Source: CAZQXD01 sp964597315 (GTDB taxonomy: Bacteria > Pseudomonadota > Gammaproteobacteria > Competibacterales > Competibacteraceae). Taken from it: 15,855 nucleotides of DNA. The notes under the pieces were generated by a model. That model was not told where the DNA came from and ran no database searches. It worked only from the letters and a program-made list of their open reading frames with translations. The stretch spans positions 1-15,855 of the forward strand of contig CAZQXD010000086.1 in NCBI GenBank assembly GCA_964597315.1, written 5' to 3'. The translations under genes and the position numbers were made by a program. This document shows positions 15,796 to 15,855 of the stretch, one piece after another; within the stretch, counting starts at the first letter, position 1, and each line of letters begins with the position of its first letter.

Positions 15796-15855
15796 TCAAT
15801 TGCAGGTCAGGTTACGCACCCCCACCCGCCCGGTGGGCAGTATGCTGACTTCCCG
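15796..15855 (-). CDS. C-terminal end of a probable FimT/GspH-type pseudopilin (partial)
   Basis: Only the last 20 codons (including the stop) are in the window; the 5' part is beyond the right edge. The visible tail reads I-L-P-T-G-R-V, then N-L-T-C-N before the stop. A P-x-G-R-V strand followed by a near-terminal cysteine is typical of FimT/GspH pseudopilins, which usually precede pilV. It ends 26 bases before the pilV ATG on the same strand. The call rests on the short tail plus gene order, so it is moderate. Confidence 0.55.
   Translation of the reverse strand, partial: REVSILPTGRVGVRNLTCN

Overview
The window looks like chromosome of a GC-rich gammaproteobacterium. RsmJ is a gammaproteobacterial-type rRNA methyltransferase, and the pseudopilin genes, glycogen genes, PHA-granule phasin and GlpV/DUF2160 glycerol transporter fit a metabolically versatile Chromatiales-like organism. 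That placement is inference. No tRNA, rRNA, CRISPR array, IS element or phage gene is visible.

Layout. (1) 1-2852, plus strand: the 3' end of a glycerol-type ABC transporter operon. It holds the end of a permease (GlpQ-like), a small DUF2160 membrane protein (GlpU-like) and a 587-residue substrate-binding protein (GlpV-like), and closes with a strong terminator. (2) 2917-3232: an AT-richer leader with about 3.5 imperfect 27-bp tandem repeats. (3) 3233-7624: a tight glgC-pgm-pyk cluster linking glucose-6-P, glucose-1-P and ADP-glucose with the last step of glycolysis, followed by an SGNH-hydrolase lipoprotein gene. (4) 8391-12481, minus strand: a 1022-residue metallophosphoesterase-STAND NTPase-TPR protein and an AstE/AspA-like M14 zinc-hydrolase homologue. 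(5) 12851-15280, plus strand: an ABC ATPase of FbpC/PotA type without an adjacent permease, a phasin preceded by a long DNA dyad and followed by a terminator, and rsmJ. (6) 15317-15855, minus strand: pilV and the last 20 codons (including stop) of a probable FimT/GspH pseudopilin gene.

How the genes relate. Most of the window is carbon uptake and storage: glycerol import, glycogen precursor synthesis, pyruvate kinase and a PHA-granule protein. The exception, and the best candidate for an under-described system, is the MPE-STAND-TPR protein. It has the effector / NTPase switch / repeat-sensor layout of bacterial conflict (NLR-like) proteins. Its metallophosphoesterase domain lacks the usual GHxH motif, and a 15-bp palindrome sits just upstream over a TATAAA-like element. 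Other points of interest are the tandem repeats before glgC, the 40-bp dyad before the phasin gene, and the apparent loss of a substrate-binding segment in the M14 protein.
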